This document shows positions 9,759 through 17,115 of a DNA stretch of 64,000 bases, in pieces; the stretch's first letter is position 1; every line of letters starts with the position of its first letter. The notes beneath the pieces were generated by a model, which saw only the letters and a program-made list of their open reading frames with translations, had not been told where the DNA came from and made no database searches. Made by a program: the position numbers and the translations under genes. Where the stretch lies: NCBI GenBank assembly GCA_002287035.1, contig NSKG01000004.1, positions 186,001-250,000 of the forward strand, written 5' to 3'. The stretch comes from Pseudomonas sp. WN033 (GTDB lineage: Bacteria; Pseudomonadota; Gammaproteobacteria; Pseudomonadales; Pseudomonadaceae).

Positions 9759-10396
9759 GAGCTGATCTCCTTGGCGCCCAGGGCGCGCAGACTGAAACGT
9801 ATGATGGCCCGGGTAACGCTTTCCAGGCTTTCGCTCGGGAGGCCGCTGGCACGGGCGGCGCGCGCCTGGGGCGATAGGGGGCCTACCAGTGCTTCGGCCA
9901 CGGCACCGACCAGGCAGGCGGCGGTCAGGGGAATGTTGTCGACCTGAAAACTGCCGTCGGAACAGCCTTCGCGGATTAGCTTGCAGTAAATCTCGGCATA
10001 GGCTTCGCGAAAGCGCAGGCGCTGGGTGTCTACTTCCGCTTCGACCGGTTCGGCGATCAGAGCAAAGGCCAGTTGGCGACTGTGCCAGGCACGGGCAGCA
10101 AACTGGGCCAGGCCTCGACGCAGCCGTTGTTCGGCGCTGCCGGTACCCATGAACTGGCTTTTCAGGGTTTCAAACTCAATACGGGTAGCGCGGGTAAATA
10201 CCTCTGCTGCCAGTGCGCCCTTGCCGGAAAAATGCCGGTACAGACTACCAGTGGCGATGCCGGCAGCGCTGGCCAGGCCGGTCATGCTCAGACTGGCGAA
10301 GCCACCTTCGGCGACCTGTTGGAGTGCGCAATCGAGAATGTGCTCACGCTGAGCCTGGTCTCGCTCCAGGCGGGCTTCGGTCACACGGTAAGCCAT
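9755..10396 (-). CDS. TetR-family regulator of the acyl-CoA dehydrogenase
   Basis: 213-residue repressor. The N-terminal helix-turn-helix GGFASLSMTGLASAAGIATGSLYRHF (residues 31-56) is a textbook TetR domain; the C-terminal region is the ligand-binding half, rich in Arg/Ala. It overlaps the acyl-CoA dehydrogenase gene by 4 bp, so it is autoregulated together with that gene, most plausibly through the 44-bp palindrome directly before its ATG. An acyl-CoA ligand is inferred from the partner gene. Confidence 0.9.
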   Translation of the reverse strand: MAYRVTEARLERDQAQREHILDCALQQVAEGGFASLSMTGLASAAGIATGSLYRHFSGKGALAAEVFTRATRIEFETLKSQFMGTGSAEQRLRRGLAQFAARAWHSRQLAFALIAEPVEAEVDTQRLRFREAYAEIYCKLIREGCSDGSFQVDNIPLTAACLVGAVAEALVGPLSPQARAARASGLPSESLESVTRAIIRFSLRALGAKEISS

Positions 10397-10399
10397 AGT

Positions 10400-10443
10400 C
10401 TGAATCCTGGTTCACATTATGGAGGTAGTGAATCAGGATTCAG
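10400..10443. promoter_or_regulatory. Palindromic operator before tetR / acyl-CoA dehydrogenase
   Basis: Inverted repeat with arms CTGAATCCTGGTTCAC (10400-10415) and GTGAATCAGGATTCAG (10428-10443): 15 of 16 positions pair, around a 12-bp spacer. It starts 4 bp upstream of the tetR ATG and the centre carries a minus-strand CATAAT that can serve as -10. Placement and symmetry fit autorepression by the TetR protein. Confidence 0.75.
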
Positions 10444-10510
10444 AGTTTGATGCAGGGGGGATTTCGGTCAGAGTGCTGGTCGAATTGGCCAGTTCAGCCC
10501 TTAAGGAACC

Positions 10511-10654
10511 GCTGAAAAAACGTAGGCGAGGCAGGCAAGACAATACCGATGGCGGCCCCGCAAAAACAGCCGAAAAAGCGCAGTTTACATGTGGTAAATG
10601 AGCATTTTGAGGCTGTTTTTAACGCCGTATTGCCAACGCAGGTAGTTTTTCAGC
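10511..10654. repeat. Palindromic repeat, copy 1 (144 bp)
   Basis: MITE-like element with terminal inverted repeats GCTGAAAAA / TTTTTCAGC, an inner perfect stem AAAAACAGCC / GGCTGTTTTT and an apical TTTAC / GTAAA. A second, 126-bp copy at 16887-17012 shares long identical blocks (for example GAAAAAGCGCAGTTTACA and TAAATGAGCATTTTGAG). The right end supplies the stop codon of the DUF2788 gene. The 205-bp gap 10444-10649 holds only this element and flanking sequence. Confidence 0.85.
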
Positions 10655-10847
10655 CGATAACGGTAATAACCACTTCCTTGATCACAAAGGCGGCTACGCC
10701 CAGGCCCAGGGCAAAGAACAGCACCATGGTGCCGTAACGTCCAGCCTTGGACTGCTTGGCCAGATCCCAGACGATAAACCCCATGAAGGCTACCAGGCCG
10801 AAGATCATCACGGGCATGGCGATGGCTTCAAACTGTTCGTAATCCAA
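10650..10847 (-). CDS. DUF2788 small membrane protein
   Basis: 65 residues with two predicted membrane helices (FEAIAMPVMIFGLVAFMGFIVW and GTMVLFFALGLGVAAFVIKEVVITVI) joined by the loop DLAKQSKAGRYG, the DUF2788 pattern. Function unknown. Its TGA stop lies inside the terminal inverted repeat of the palindromic element (GCTGAAAAA read on the minus strand), so the repeat end fixes the C-terminus (ITVIG). The neighbouring Lrp-type gene is also on the minus strand, 81 bp upstream, as in P. aeruginosa. Confidence 0.85.
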   Translation of the reverse strand: MDYEQFEAIAMPVMIFGLVAFMGFIVWDLAKQSKAGRYGTMVLFFALGLGVAAFVIKEVVITVIG

Positions 10848-10928
10848 GTGATGACTCCAGAAAGATTGACTGCGCGGGCATTATACAGATGCCTGGCCAG
10901 GCTGCGCGCGACAGCTCGTCGCAGCGAC

Positions 10929-11417
10929 TCAGTGTCGGCCAAGATGTTTGAGGGGCAACTCGGTTGAGGCCACCACCTGATTGAGGACAAAACTCGAGCG
11001 CACGCTGGATACTCCTTCGATACGGGTCAGCTTGCCGAGCAGAAACTGCTGGTAGTGCTCCATGTCCGGCACTACGACACGCAGATGGTAGTCGGCTTCC
11101 ATTCCGGTGACCAGGCAGCAGTCCAGCACCTCTGGGCAGTCCTTGATCACCTGTTCAAAGCCGGCAAAGCGCTCGGGAGTATGCCGGTCCATGCCGATCA
11201 TCACGAAGGCGGTCAGGGTCAGGCCCAGCTTGCGCGGATCGAGCAAGGCGACCTGACGGTTGATGTAACCGGCGTCTTCCAACTGTTTGACCCGGCGCGA
11301 GCAGGGCGAGGGTGACAGGCCGATGCGCTCGGCCAGCTCCTGATTGCTGATCCGGGCGTCGTGTTGCAGTTCGGCTAGGATCTTCAGATCGTAGCGATCC
11401 AGCGTGTGTTCGGTCAT
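10929..11417 (-). CDS. Lrp/AsnC-family transcriptional regulator
   Basis: 162 residues: N-terminal winged HTH (ISNQELAERIGLSPSPCSRRVKQLEDAGYI, about residues 21-50) and C-terminal RAM/AsnC effector domain with the conserved VTGxxDYxLRVVV-type segment (VTGMEADYHLRVVV) that binds amino acids. The ATG at 11417 (MTEHTLDRYDLKIL) is the family start; the frame upstream has no similarity. It probably senses an amino acid; the target is not evident. Gene order with DUF2788 and the CDF exporter is the one seen in Pseudomonas. Confidence 0.92.
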   Translation of the reverse strand: MTEHTLDRYDLKILAELQHDARISNQELAERIGLSPSPCSRRVKQLEDAGYINRQVALLDPRKLGLTLTAFVMIGMDRHTPERFAGFEQVIKDCPEVLDCCLVTGMEADYHLRVVVPDMEHYQQFLLGKLTRIEGVSSVRSSFVLNQVVASTELPLKHLGRH

Positions 11418-11539
11418 TGCTGTGCCTTGATTGCTTAAAATGTGGATTTTTTGGACGTGTATTGCTGAATGATAGTGGTTTTGTGCAATTTTAGACAAGA
11501 AATGTCGGGGCGATCGCCGTAGCATAAACACATCGATTG

Positions 11540-11718
11540 AACGCCGAGACCGGTCGTCCAGCCGGCCCACTCATAAGGTGGTCCGGGGTGAAACACCTTA
11601 CCAGGTGCAGCACCAGCCGGTTACCCCGCTCACAAGGCTTGGGAGTCAGGCACTAGCCGATCAGGATAGCTGAGGACACCCCCGAAAAAGGCCGATTCTT
11701 GCGAGTCGGCCTTTTTCG
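11540..11718 (+). ncRNA. Candidate structured small RNA
   Basis: The 315-bp gap between the Lrp gene and the CDF gene has no ORF but shows several complementary segments on the plus strand: AAGGTG(11572 region)/CACCTT enclosing GGTGAAACACC, the repeated CCGGT/ACCGG arms near 11550 and 11620, two GGA motifs in TCAGGATA and TGAGGACA (near 11661-11678), and a final terminator hairpin with TTTTT at 11706-11716. No plus-strand gene follows, so it would be a free RNA. It does not match tmRNA, 6S, 4.5S or RNase P. The call is inference: the terminator may only serve the CDF gene. Confidence 0.35.
11683..11718. terminator. Bidirectional intrinsic terminator
   Basis: Perfect 13-bp stem CGAAAAAGGCCGA / TCGGCCTTTTTCG with a 10-base loop. 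Read either way it has a GC core followed by TTTTT, so it ends the minus-strand CDF transcript (stop 15 bp away) and any plus-strand RNA from the upstream gap. Confidence 0.85.
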
Positions 11719-11732
11719 TGCGGGTCGAAAAA

Positions 11733-12614
11733 CTAGACTGGGTCTTTATGCACCAGCACTTCGGCCTGGGGAAAGCGTTCCATGATCGCCAAGCGAACCT
11801 GTTCGCCGAGCTCATGGGCCTGGGCCAGGCTCAGATCGCAGGGCAGCTCGACATGCAGCTGCATGAACCACTGCTGGCCGGACTGGCGGGTGCGCAGATC
11901 ATGCACACCAATGACCCCAGGCACGCCGCGGGCCAGGGTCAGCGCTTCGGCGCGTATGGCATCGGACAGTTCGTGATCCATCAGAATCTGAATCGCATCC
12001 CAGCCGATACGTAGCGCCCCATATCCGATATATAGCGCGATCGCCAGCCCGAACAGAGCGTCGGCTCGACCGATTCCATAGTGGGCCAGCAGCAGTGCGG
12101 CAATGATGCTGGCATTGAGCAGCAGGTCTGAACGGTAGTGCAGGGCATCGGCCTTGATCGCGGTGGAGCCGGTACGGCGGATCACATGGCGCTGCAGCAT
12201 CAGCAGGCCCAGAGTCGCTATGATCGAAAACAGCATTACCGCCACGCCCAGCCAGGCTGCTTCCAGCACCCTGGGGTTGAGCAGTCGATCAATACCTTGC
12301 AGTAGTACCAATACTGCCGAACCGGTGATGAACGCCGCCTGTGCCAGGCCTGCCAGCGCCTCTGCTTTACCGTGGCCGAAGCGGTGATCATGATCGGCTG
12401 GCTTGAGCGCGTAGCGCACGGCAAACAGGTTAATCAACGAGGCGCCGGCATCCATCAGCGAGTCGATCAGCGAGGCCAGCAGACTCACCGAACCGGACAT
12501 CAGCCAGACCGAGGTCTTGAGCAGGATCAGCAGCAAGGCCACCGACACGGACGCATAGGTGGCGAGTTTGAGTAACCGGGCGCGCTGCTCGGTAGTTAGA
12601 TGCCGGTTGTTCAT
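11733..12614 (-). CDS. Cation diffusion facilitator (FieF-like metal exporter)
   Basis: Inner-membrane Zn2+/Fe2+ : H+ antiporter of the CDF family, 293 residues, about six membrane helices then a cytoplasmic ferredoxin-like domain. Metal-site residues are visible: SLIDSLMDAGASL (helix II Asp pair) and HYRSDLLLNA (helix V His/Asp), plus the cytoplasmic-binding HDHRFGHGKAEALAGL after helix III. The C-terminal domain contains GVHDLRTRQSG and LHVELP, typical of FieF. The stop of the upstream lipoprotein gene touches its ATG. The substrate metal is inferred from the family. Confidence 0.9.
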   Translation of the reverse strand: MNNRHLTTEQRARLLKLATYASVSVALLLILLKTSVWLMSGSVSLLASLIDSLMDAGASLINLFAVRYALKPADHDHRFGHGKAEALAGLAQAAFITGSAVLVLLQGIDRLLNPRVLEAAWLGVAVMLFSIIATLGLLMLQRHVIRRTGSTAIKADALHYRSDLLLNASIIAALLLAHYGIGRADALFGLAIALYIGYGALRIGWDAIQILMDHELSDAIRAEALTLARGVPGVIGVHDLRTRQSGQQWFMQLHVELPCDLSLAQAHELGEQVRLAIMERFPQAEVLVHKDPV

Positions 12615-13024
12615 CAGGCCCTGGGCGGCAAACCGAGGAGTGCCAACTGCTGGGTGCTGGGAGCGTTCAGGCGCTGGGCCTGTTCCAGTGGCAGCTCAAT
12701 ACCCAGATCCTGATGCAAAATCGCCTGCAGCTTTTGGGCGTCGATCTGGCCGTGCTCATCAACGGCCTGGTTCAGCCGCTCCGGAGCCAGTGAGTAGCGG
12801 GCGTCGGGCAGGTAAATCGCTCCGGTGGCGAAATCCACGGCGAAGGCGATCAGTCCGGGAATGATATAGAACAGCAGGCCGATGCCGTTGAGAATGGCAA
12901 CGCCACTGTCGATCTCGCCACTGATCTGGCCGCGACGTTCGGGGTAGAACACGGTGCCGCAGGCAGCTAGCTGGCTGGTCAGGGTGGCGGTCAGGAAGAT
13001 GCTGGCAAGGGGCTTCAAATTCAT
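12614..13024 (-). CDS. Putative polyferredoxin-less lipoprotein, conserved hypothetical
   Basis: 136-residue exported protein with a lipobox-type signal peptide (LASIFLTATLTSQLAAC; Cys22 would be the lipidated residue), then one or two hydrophobic stretches (GVAILNGIGLLFYIIPGLIAFAVDFATGAIYLP) and a charged helical tail. This matches a short conserved lipoprotein found upstream of hrpB in Pseudomonas; function unknown. It shares its last base with the first base of the CDF start, so the two genes form an operon. The hydrophobic GLIAFAVDFATGAIYLP block resembles the YceK-type lipoprotein family, a possible relation I cannot confirm. Confidence 0.65.
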   Translation of the reverse strand: MNLKPLASIFLTATLTSQLAACGTVFYPERRGQISGEIDSGVAILNGIGLLFYIIPGLIAFAVDFATGAIYLPDARYSLAPERLNQAVDEHGQIDAQKLQAILHQDLGIELPLEQAQRLNAPSTQQLALLGLPPRA

Positions 13025-13061
13025 GATGACTTCCGTTGAACAAGGCTGGATCGATGGTCAG

Positions 13062-13067
13062 TATAAT
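13062..13067 (+). promoter_or_regulatory. Possible -10 box for hrpB
   Basis: Perfect TATAAT 33 bp before the hrpB ATG in the 75-bp divergent gap. The best -35 (TTGAAC at 13036-13041) would need a 20-bp spacer, which is long, so the call is weak. The reverse strand (CATTATACTG) could serve the lipoprotein gene. Confidence 0.35.
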
Positions 13068-13099
13068 GCCTGACTTTGTCCAACAGATGGCAGTAGCGC

Positions 13100-15637
13100 A
13101 TGCATGATCTCCCTGTCAGCGCCGTGATACCCGAGTTGAAGCAGACCTTGGCTGCCGCGCCCTGCGTCGTGCTGCAAGCGCCACCCGGGGCTGGCAAAAC
13201 GACTCTGGTGCCATTGGCGTTGCTGGACGCTGATTGGTTGGCCGGACAGAAAATCATTCTGCTTGAGCCCCGGCGCCTGGCTGCCCGGGCCGCGGCCGAA
13301 CGGCTGGCGCAGCTGCTGGGTGAACCGGTCGGGCAGACTGTGGGTTACCGCATCCGTCTGGAAACCCGGGTCAGCCAGGCCACCCGCATCGAGGTGGTGA
13401 CCGAGGGAATTCTGCAACGGCTGTTGCAGGCCGATCCGGAGCTGCCCGGTGTCGGGCTGGTGATTTTTGATGAGTTCCATGAGCGCAGTCTGGATGCTGA
13501 TCTGGGTCTGGCGCTGTGTCGCCAGACCCAGCAGTACCTGCGTGATCAGCCGCCACTGAAACTATTGGTGATGTCTGCAACGCTGGATGCTGAGGCGATT
13601 TGTGCGCTGCTGGATCAGGCGCCGCTGGTGCGCAGCGAGGGCCGCCAGTATCCGGTTGAGGTGCGCTATGGCGTGGCCTTCCAGCCCGGCGAGTTCATTG
13701 AGCCACGGGTAGTGCAAACGGTGTTGCAGGCGCTGGCCGAGGAATCCGGCAGCTTGCTGGTGTTTCTGCCCGGCACGGCGGAAATTCGTCGGGTTCAGGC
13801 GCAACTGAGCGAGGCGTTGCAGGGGCGTGACGACATTCAGCTAACGCCGCTGTATGGCGAGCTGGACTTTGCCGAGCAGCGCCGGGCCATCAGCCCGGCC
13901 GAGCCCGGTCAGCGCAAGGTGGTGCTGGCAACCCGAATTGCTGAAACCAGCCTGACTATCGAGGGCATTCGGGTAGTGGTGGATGCCGGCCTGTCACGCG
14001 AGGCCGCCTTTGATCCGGTCAGCGGCATGACCCGCCTGCACACCCGGCGGGTATCGCGCGCTGCGGCTGAGCAGCGCTCCGGGCGCGCCGGGCGGTTGGA
14101 GCCGGGGGTGTGTTACCGGCTGTGGTCAGCCACCCAGCATGAACAACTGGCGGCCCAGACCGAGCCGGAAATGCGCCAGGCCGATCTGGCGCCGCTGGCG
14201 CTGCAACTGGCGCAGTGGGGTGTGCAGCAAGCCGATGAGCTGGACTGGCTGGACCCACCGCCCGTGGCTGCGTTGCAGCAGGGCCGAGAACTGTTGCAAC
14301 GCCTCGGTGCCTTGAGCCGGGATGAGCGTGGCTGGCAGTTGAGCGAGCATGGCCGGGCGATGGCCGAACTGCCGATGCATCCACGTTTGGCGCACATGCT
14401 GCTGCGTGGTCAGGCCCTGGGGCTTGGGCGTCTGGCCTGTCGGTTGGCAGCATTGATTGGTGAGCGTGATCTGTTGCGCGGAGTCGAGGATGCCGATATT
14501 GCCCGGCGCCTGACGCTGTTTGATGACCCCAAAGCCGAGCCCTCGGTTGAGCGCGGCACGTTGCAACGGGCCCGGCAGCTGGCCGGGCAATGGCAGCGGC
14601 TGATTGAGCGTCTGCCCAGCCCTGAAGCGGTCAGCGAGCCTGAGCATGAACATTGGCAGGGGCTGTTACTGGCGCTGGCCTATCCTGACCGGATTGCACT
14701 GCGCCGGGGGCAGCCCGGCAGTGACTATCGGCTGGCCAACGGCCGTTCCGCCGCCTTTGCTCAGGTCGACTCGCTGCAACAGCAGCGCTGGCTGGTGGTG
14801 GCCAGCCTGGGTGGCCACGCCAGCCAGCGCAGTGCGCGGGTTTTCCTCGCCGCAGCGCTGGATGAGGTGCTGATCTTCAGCCACCTGGCCGAGCTGCTTG
14901 ACAGCGAGGATACCCTGGCCTGGGATGCTCGCACTGAAACGCTGGTTGCCGAGCGCCAATGCAAACTGGGTGCCCTGGTGGTCAGTCGCGAGCCGCTCAC
15001 CAGCATCGACCCGGCCCAGCGCAACCGTGCCCTGTGTGCGGTGGTGCGCAAGCAGGGCCTGGTGCTGCTGCCCTGGACTCCGGTACTGCGCCAATGGCAG
15101 GCGCGCATTGCCCTGCTGCGCCGGTTGGATCTGGAGGCGGGGCAGTCCAGTGACTGGCCTGACCTGTCCGATCAGGCCCTGCTCGACAGTCTGGAAGACT
15201 GGCTGGCGCCGTATCTGGACAAGGTCAGCCGACTCAGCCACTTCGCTAACCTGGATCTGCATAACATTCTTGCCACGCTGCTGCCCTGGCCATTGCCGCA
15301 GCGGCTGGAAGAGCAGGCTCCGACCCACTGGACCGTGCCGACCGGCTCGCGAATCCGTATCGATTACAGCGAACATCCACCAGTGCTGGCGGTGCGTTTG
15401 CAGGAGTTGTTCGGCAGCGCCGATACGCCGCGTATTGCCGCCGGGCGGCTGGCGCTCAAGCTGCATCTGCTGTCGCCGGCGCAACGGCCGGTGCAGGTAA
15501 CCCAAGATCTGGCCGGATTCTGGCGTGGCAGCTATGCCGAGGTGAAGAAGGACATGAAGGGCCGCTACCCCAAACACTACTGGCCCGATGATCCGCTGCA
15601 GGCCGAACCCACCCGGCGGGCCAAGCCCAGGGTGTAA
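13100..15637 (+). CDS. hrpB: ATP-dependent helicase HrpB
   Basis: DEAH-box RNA-helicase-like protein of 845 residues, full length for HrpB. Motifs in order: APPGAGKTTLVPLALL (Walker A), LEPRRLAARAAAERLA (Ia), VIFDEFHERSLDADL (motif II, DEFH), VMSATLDAEAI (III), ATRIAETSLTIEGI and EQRSGRAGRLEPGVCYRLW (V/VI), then HA2 and the HrpB-specific C-terminal domain ending PKHYWPDDPLQAEPTRR, which is diagnostic. In gammaproteobacteria its cellular role is not well defined. Stands alone on the plus strand, followed 85 bp later by rsmC. Confidence 0.95.
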   Translation: MHDLPVSAVIPELKQTLAAAPCVVLQAPPGAGKTTLVPLALLDADWLAGQKIILLEPRRLAARAAAERLAQLLGEPVGQTVGYRIRLETRVSQATRIEVVTEGILQRLLQADPELPGVGLVIFDEFHERSLDADLGLALCRQTQQYLRDQPPLKLLVMSATLDAEAICALLDQAPLVRSEGRQYPVEVRYGVAFQPGEFIEPRVVQTVLQALAEESGSLLVFLPGTAEIRRVQAQLSEALQGRDDIQLTPLYGELDFAEQRRAISPAEPGQRKVVLATRIAETSLTIEGIRVVVDAGLSREAAFDPVSGMTRLHTRRVSRAAAEQRSGRAGRLEPGVCYRLWSATQHEQLAAQTEPEMRQADLAPLALQLAQWGVQQADELDWLDPPPVAALQQGRELLQRLGALSRDERGWQLSEHGRAMAELPMHPRLAHMLLRGQALGLGRLACRLAALIGERDLLRGVEDADIARRLTLFDDPKAEPSVERGTLQRARQLAGQWQRLIERLPSPEAVSEPEHEHWQGLLLALAYPDRIALRRGQPGSDYRLANGRSAAFAQVDSLQQQRWLVVASLGGHASQRSARVFLAAALDEVLIFSHLAELLDSEDTLAWDARTETLVAERQCKLGALVVSREPLTSIDPAQRNRALCAVVRKQGLVLLPWTPVLRQWQARIALLRRLDLEAGQSSDWPDLSDQALLDSLEDWLAPYLDKVSRLSHFANLDLHNILATLLPWPLPQRLEEQAPTHWTVPTGSRIRIDYSEHPPVLAVRLQELFGSADTPRIAAGRLALKLHLLSPAQRPVQVTQDLAGFWRGSYAEVKKDMKGRYPKHYWPDDPLQAEPTRRAKPRV

Positions 15638-15722
15638 ACCTTGGGTGTAAGCCGCCGCAAACTGGCACCCCCAGGCCCGAATCCGTACAATCGCCAGCCC
15701 ACCCCGCCACCAGGAGCTGTGC

Positions 15723-16742
15723 ATGGACAACACCAGTCAGATCATCGAACGCAGTGCCGAGTTGTTTGCCGGCAAGCGGGTGTTGCTGGTCAATCCGCAG
15801 GCTGACGGTCTGACCGCCAGCCTGGAAGCTGACTGGCAGGTCTGGACCTGGGATTATGCCGCCTGGCTGGGGCTCAAGGGGCGCCTGGACGAGGCCTGCT
15901 TAAGCTTTAGTCATCTATGTCCAGAGGTTGAGCAGATGGACGCTGCCATTCTGGTGATGCCCAAGGCTATTGAGCGCGCGGAGTACGCTCTTGCCCAGAT
16001 AGCTCCGTTGCTGGCGTCCGGTCAGCCACTGTATCTGGTTGGAGAGAAAAAGGGCGGAGTCAGCCGTGCGGATAAGCTGCTTGGCCAGTTTGGCAGCCAA
16101 CCGGAAAAGCTTGACTCGGCCCGGCACTGCCAGCTCTGGCGGGTGCAGCTGGATGCGCCGGCGACGCCCTTTGCGCTGGCTGACTGGCAACAGTCGTTCA
16201 CGGTCGAGCTGGCTGACCAGCAAATCGAACTGCTGAGCCTGCCCGGTGTGTTCAGTCACGGTCGGCTGGACGAGGGCAGTGAACTGCTGCTGGAGGAACC
16301 TGCTCCGTTGCCGGTCGGTAAGGTGCTGGACTTTGGATGCGGCAGCGGTGTGCTGTCGATCGCCCTGGCGCGGCGCAACCCTGAGTGCCGGTTTGAACTG
16401 GTAGATATCGATGCCCTGGCCCTGTACTGCGCCGCTCAGAGTTTGGCGCGCAACGGCGTCGAGGCCGAGGTGTACCCCTCCGATGGGCTCAGTGAGGTGC
16501 ACGGGCGTTATCATGCAGTGATCAGCAATCCGCCGTTCCATACCGGGATCCGTCAGGATACCGGGATTGCCGAGCGCTTCTTCAATCAGGTGACCCGCCA
16601 CCTGCTGCCTGGCGGTGAGCTGCGCATCGTTGCCAATGGCTTTTTGCGTTATCCGCCGCAGATCGAGGCGCATATTGGCCCGTGCCGGGTGTTACGCGAG
16701 AACAGCCGCTTCAAGGTGTATTCTGCTGTAGCACCGGGTTGA
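15723..16742 (+). CDS. rsmC: 16S rRNA m2G1207 methyltransferase
   Basis: RsmC methylates G1207 of 16S rRNA in the 30S subunit. 339 residues, built of two related domains: the N-terminal half is a degenerate methyltransferase, and the C-terminal half holds SAM-binding KVLDFGCGSGVLSIALARR (about residue 200) and the catalytic NPPF motif (ISNPPFHTGIRQD). The start at 15723 follows an AGGAG-type site. Length matches the family. Confidence 0.93.
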   Translation: MDNTSQIIERSAELFAGKRVLLVNPQADGLTASLEADWQVWTWDYAAWLGLKGRLDEACLSFSHLCPEVEQMDAAILVMPKAIERAEYALAQIAPLLASGQPLYLVGEKKGGVSRADKLLGQFGSQPEKLDSARHCQLWRVQLDAPATPFALADWQQSFTVELADQQIELLSLPGVFSHGRLDEGSELLLEEPAPLPVGKVLDFGCGSGVLSIALARRNPECRFELVDIDALALYCAAQSLARNGVEAEVYPSDGLSEVHGRYHAVISNPPFHTGIRQDTGIAERFFNQVTRHLLPGGELRIVANGFLRYPPQIEAHIGPCRVLRENSRFKVYSAVAPG

Positions 16743-16784
16743 GCCCAGTTGCAGCCACTGCAATGACTTGCTAAAGTTGCGCCC

Positions 16785-17103
16785 GTCTTAGGGGAGTAGT
16801 CTCTCTCATGAGGCAGGTGTCAACATAATTGATCCGCAGATCATGGCGCCTGCGACCCGCCGTCACCGCGTGTGATTCTGGGTAGCTCTGAAAACGTAGG
16901 CGAGGCAGCCACAGCAAGGCAAAAACTGGCGAAAAAGCGCAGTTTACAGATTGTAAATGAGCATTTTGAGCCTGTTTTTAACGCCGCTGAGGCAACGCAG
17001 GTAGTTTTCAGAGGTTCCCAAGGGTTTGACGAGACCTTTGACACATGACCACCGGCCGAGGGCGGGGGTAGTCGTGTGTCAATGGAATCGTAACCCCGCC
17101 CTC
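16785..17103 (+). promoter_or_regulatory. yybP-ykoY Mn2+ riboswitch with an inserted repeat
   Basis: Conserved aptamer parts are present: loop L1 GGGGAGTAG (16791-16799), the GTCAA segment (16819-16823) inside the helix GCAGG 16813-16817 / CCTGC 16849-16853 capped by TGATC-CGCA-GATCA, and L3 GAGACC (17031-17036). P1 is GTCTTAGG (16785-16792) with CCTTTGAC (17035-17042), with two U-U mismatches. The fourth arm begins ACCC 16855-16858 / GGGT 17022-17025 and carries a 126-bp palindromic repeat at its tip. Expression platform: CCTTTGACACATGAC (17035-17049) can pair with GTCGTGTGTCAATGG (17071-17085), and this excludes the hairpin GAGGGCGGGG 17058-17067 / CCCCGCCCTC 17094-17103 just before the start codon. 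It lies directly upstream of an MneA-type Mn exporter gene, the usual target of this riboswitch class. Structures were read by eye. Confidence 0.82.
16887..17012. repeat. Palindromic repeat, copy 2 (126 bp), inside the riboswitch
   Basis: Terminal inverted repeats TCTGAAAAC / GTTTTCAGA and a body almost identical to copy 1 at 10511-10654 (shared blocks ACGTAGGCGAGGCAG, GAAAAAGCGCAGTTTACA, GTAAATGAGCATTTTGAG, CTGTTTTTAACGCCG, AACGCAGGTAGTTTT). It is 18 bp shorter than copy 1, the difference lying near the left arm. It sits between the P3 helix and L3 of the manganese aptamer. Confidence 0.88.
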
Positions 17104-17115
17104 TCTGGAAATTCC

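Noticed and set aside
11540..11718. tmRNA, 6S, 4.5S or RNase P RNA
   Set aside because: None of the diagnostic sequences (for example GGAAGCAGC of 4.5S or the RNase P core) is present.
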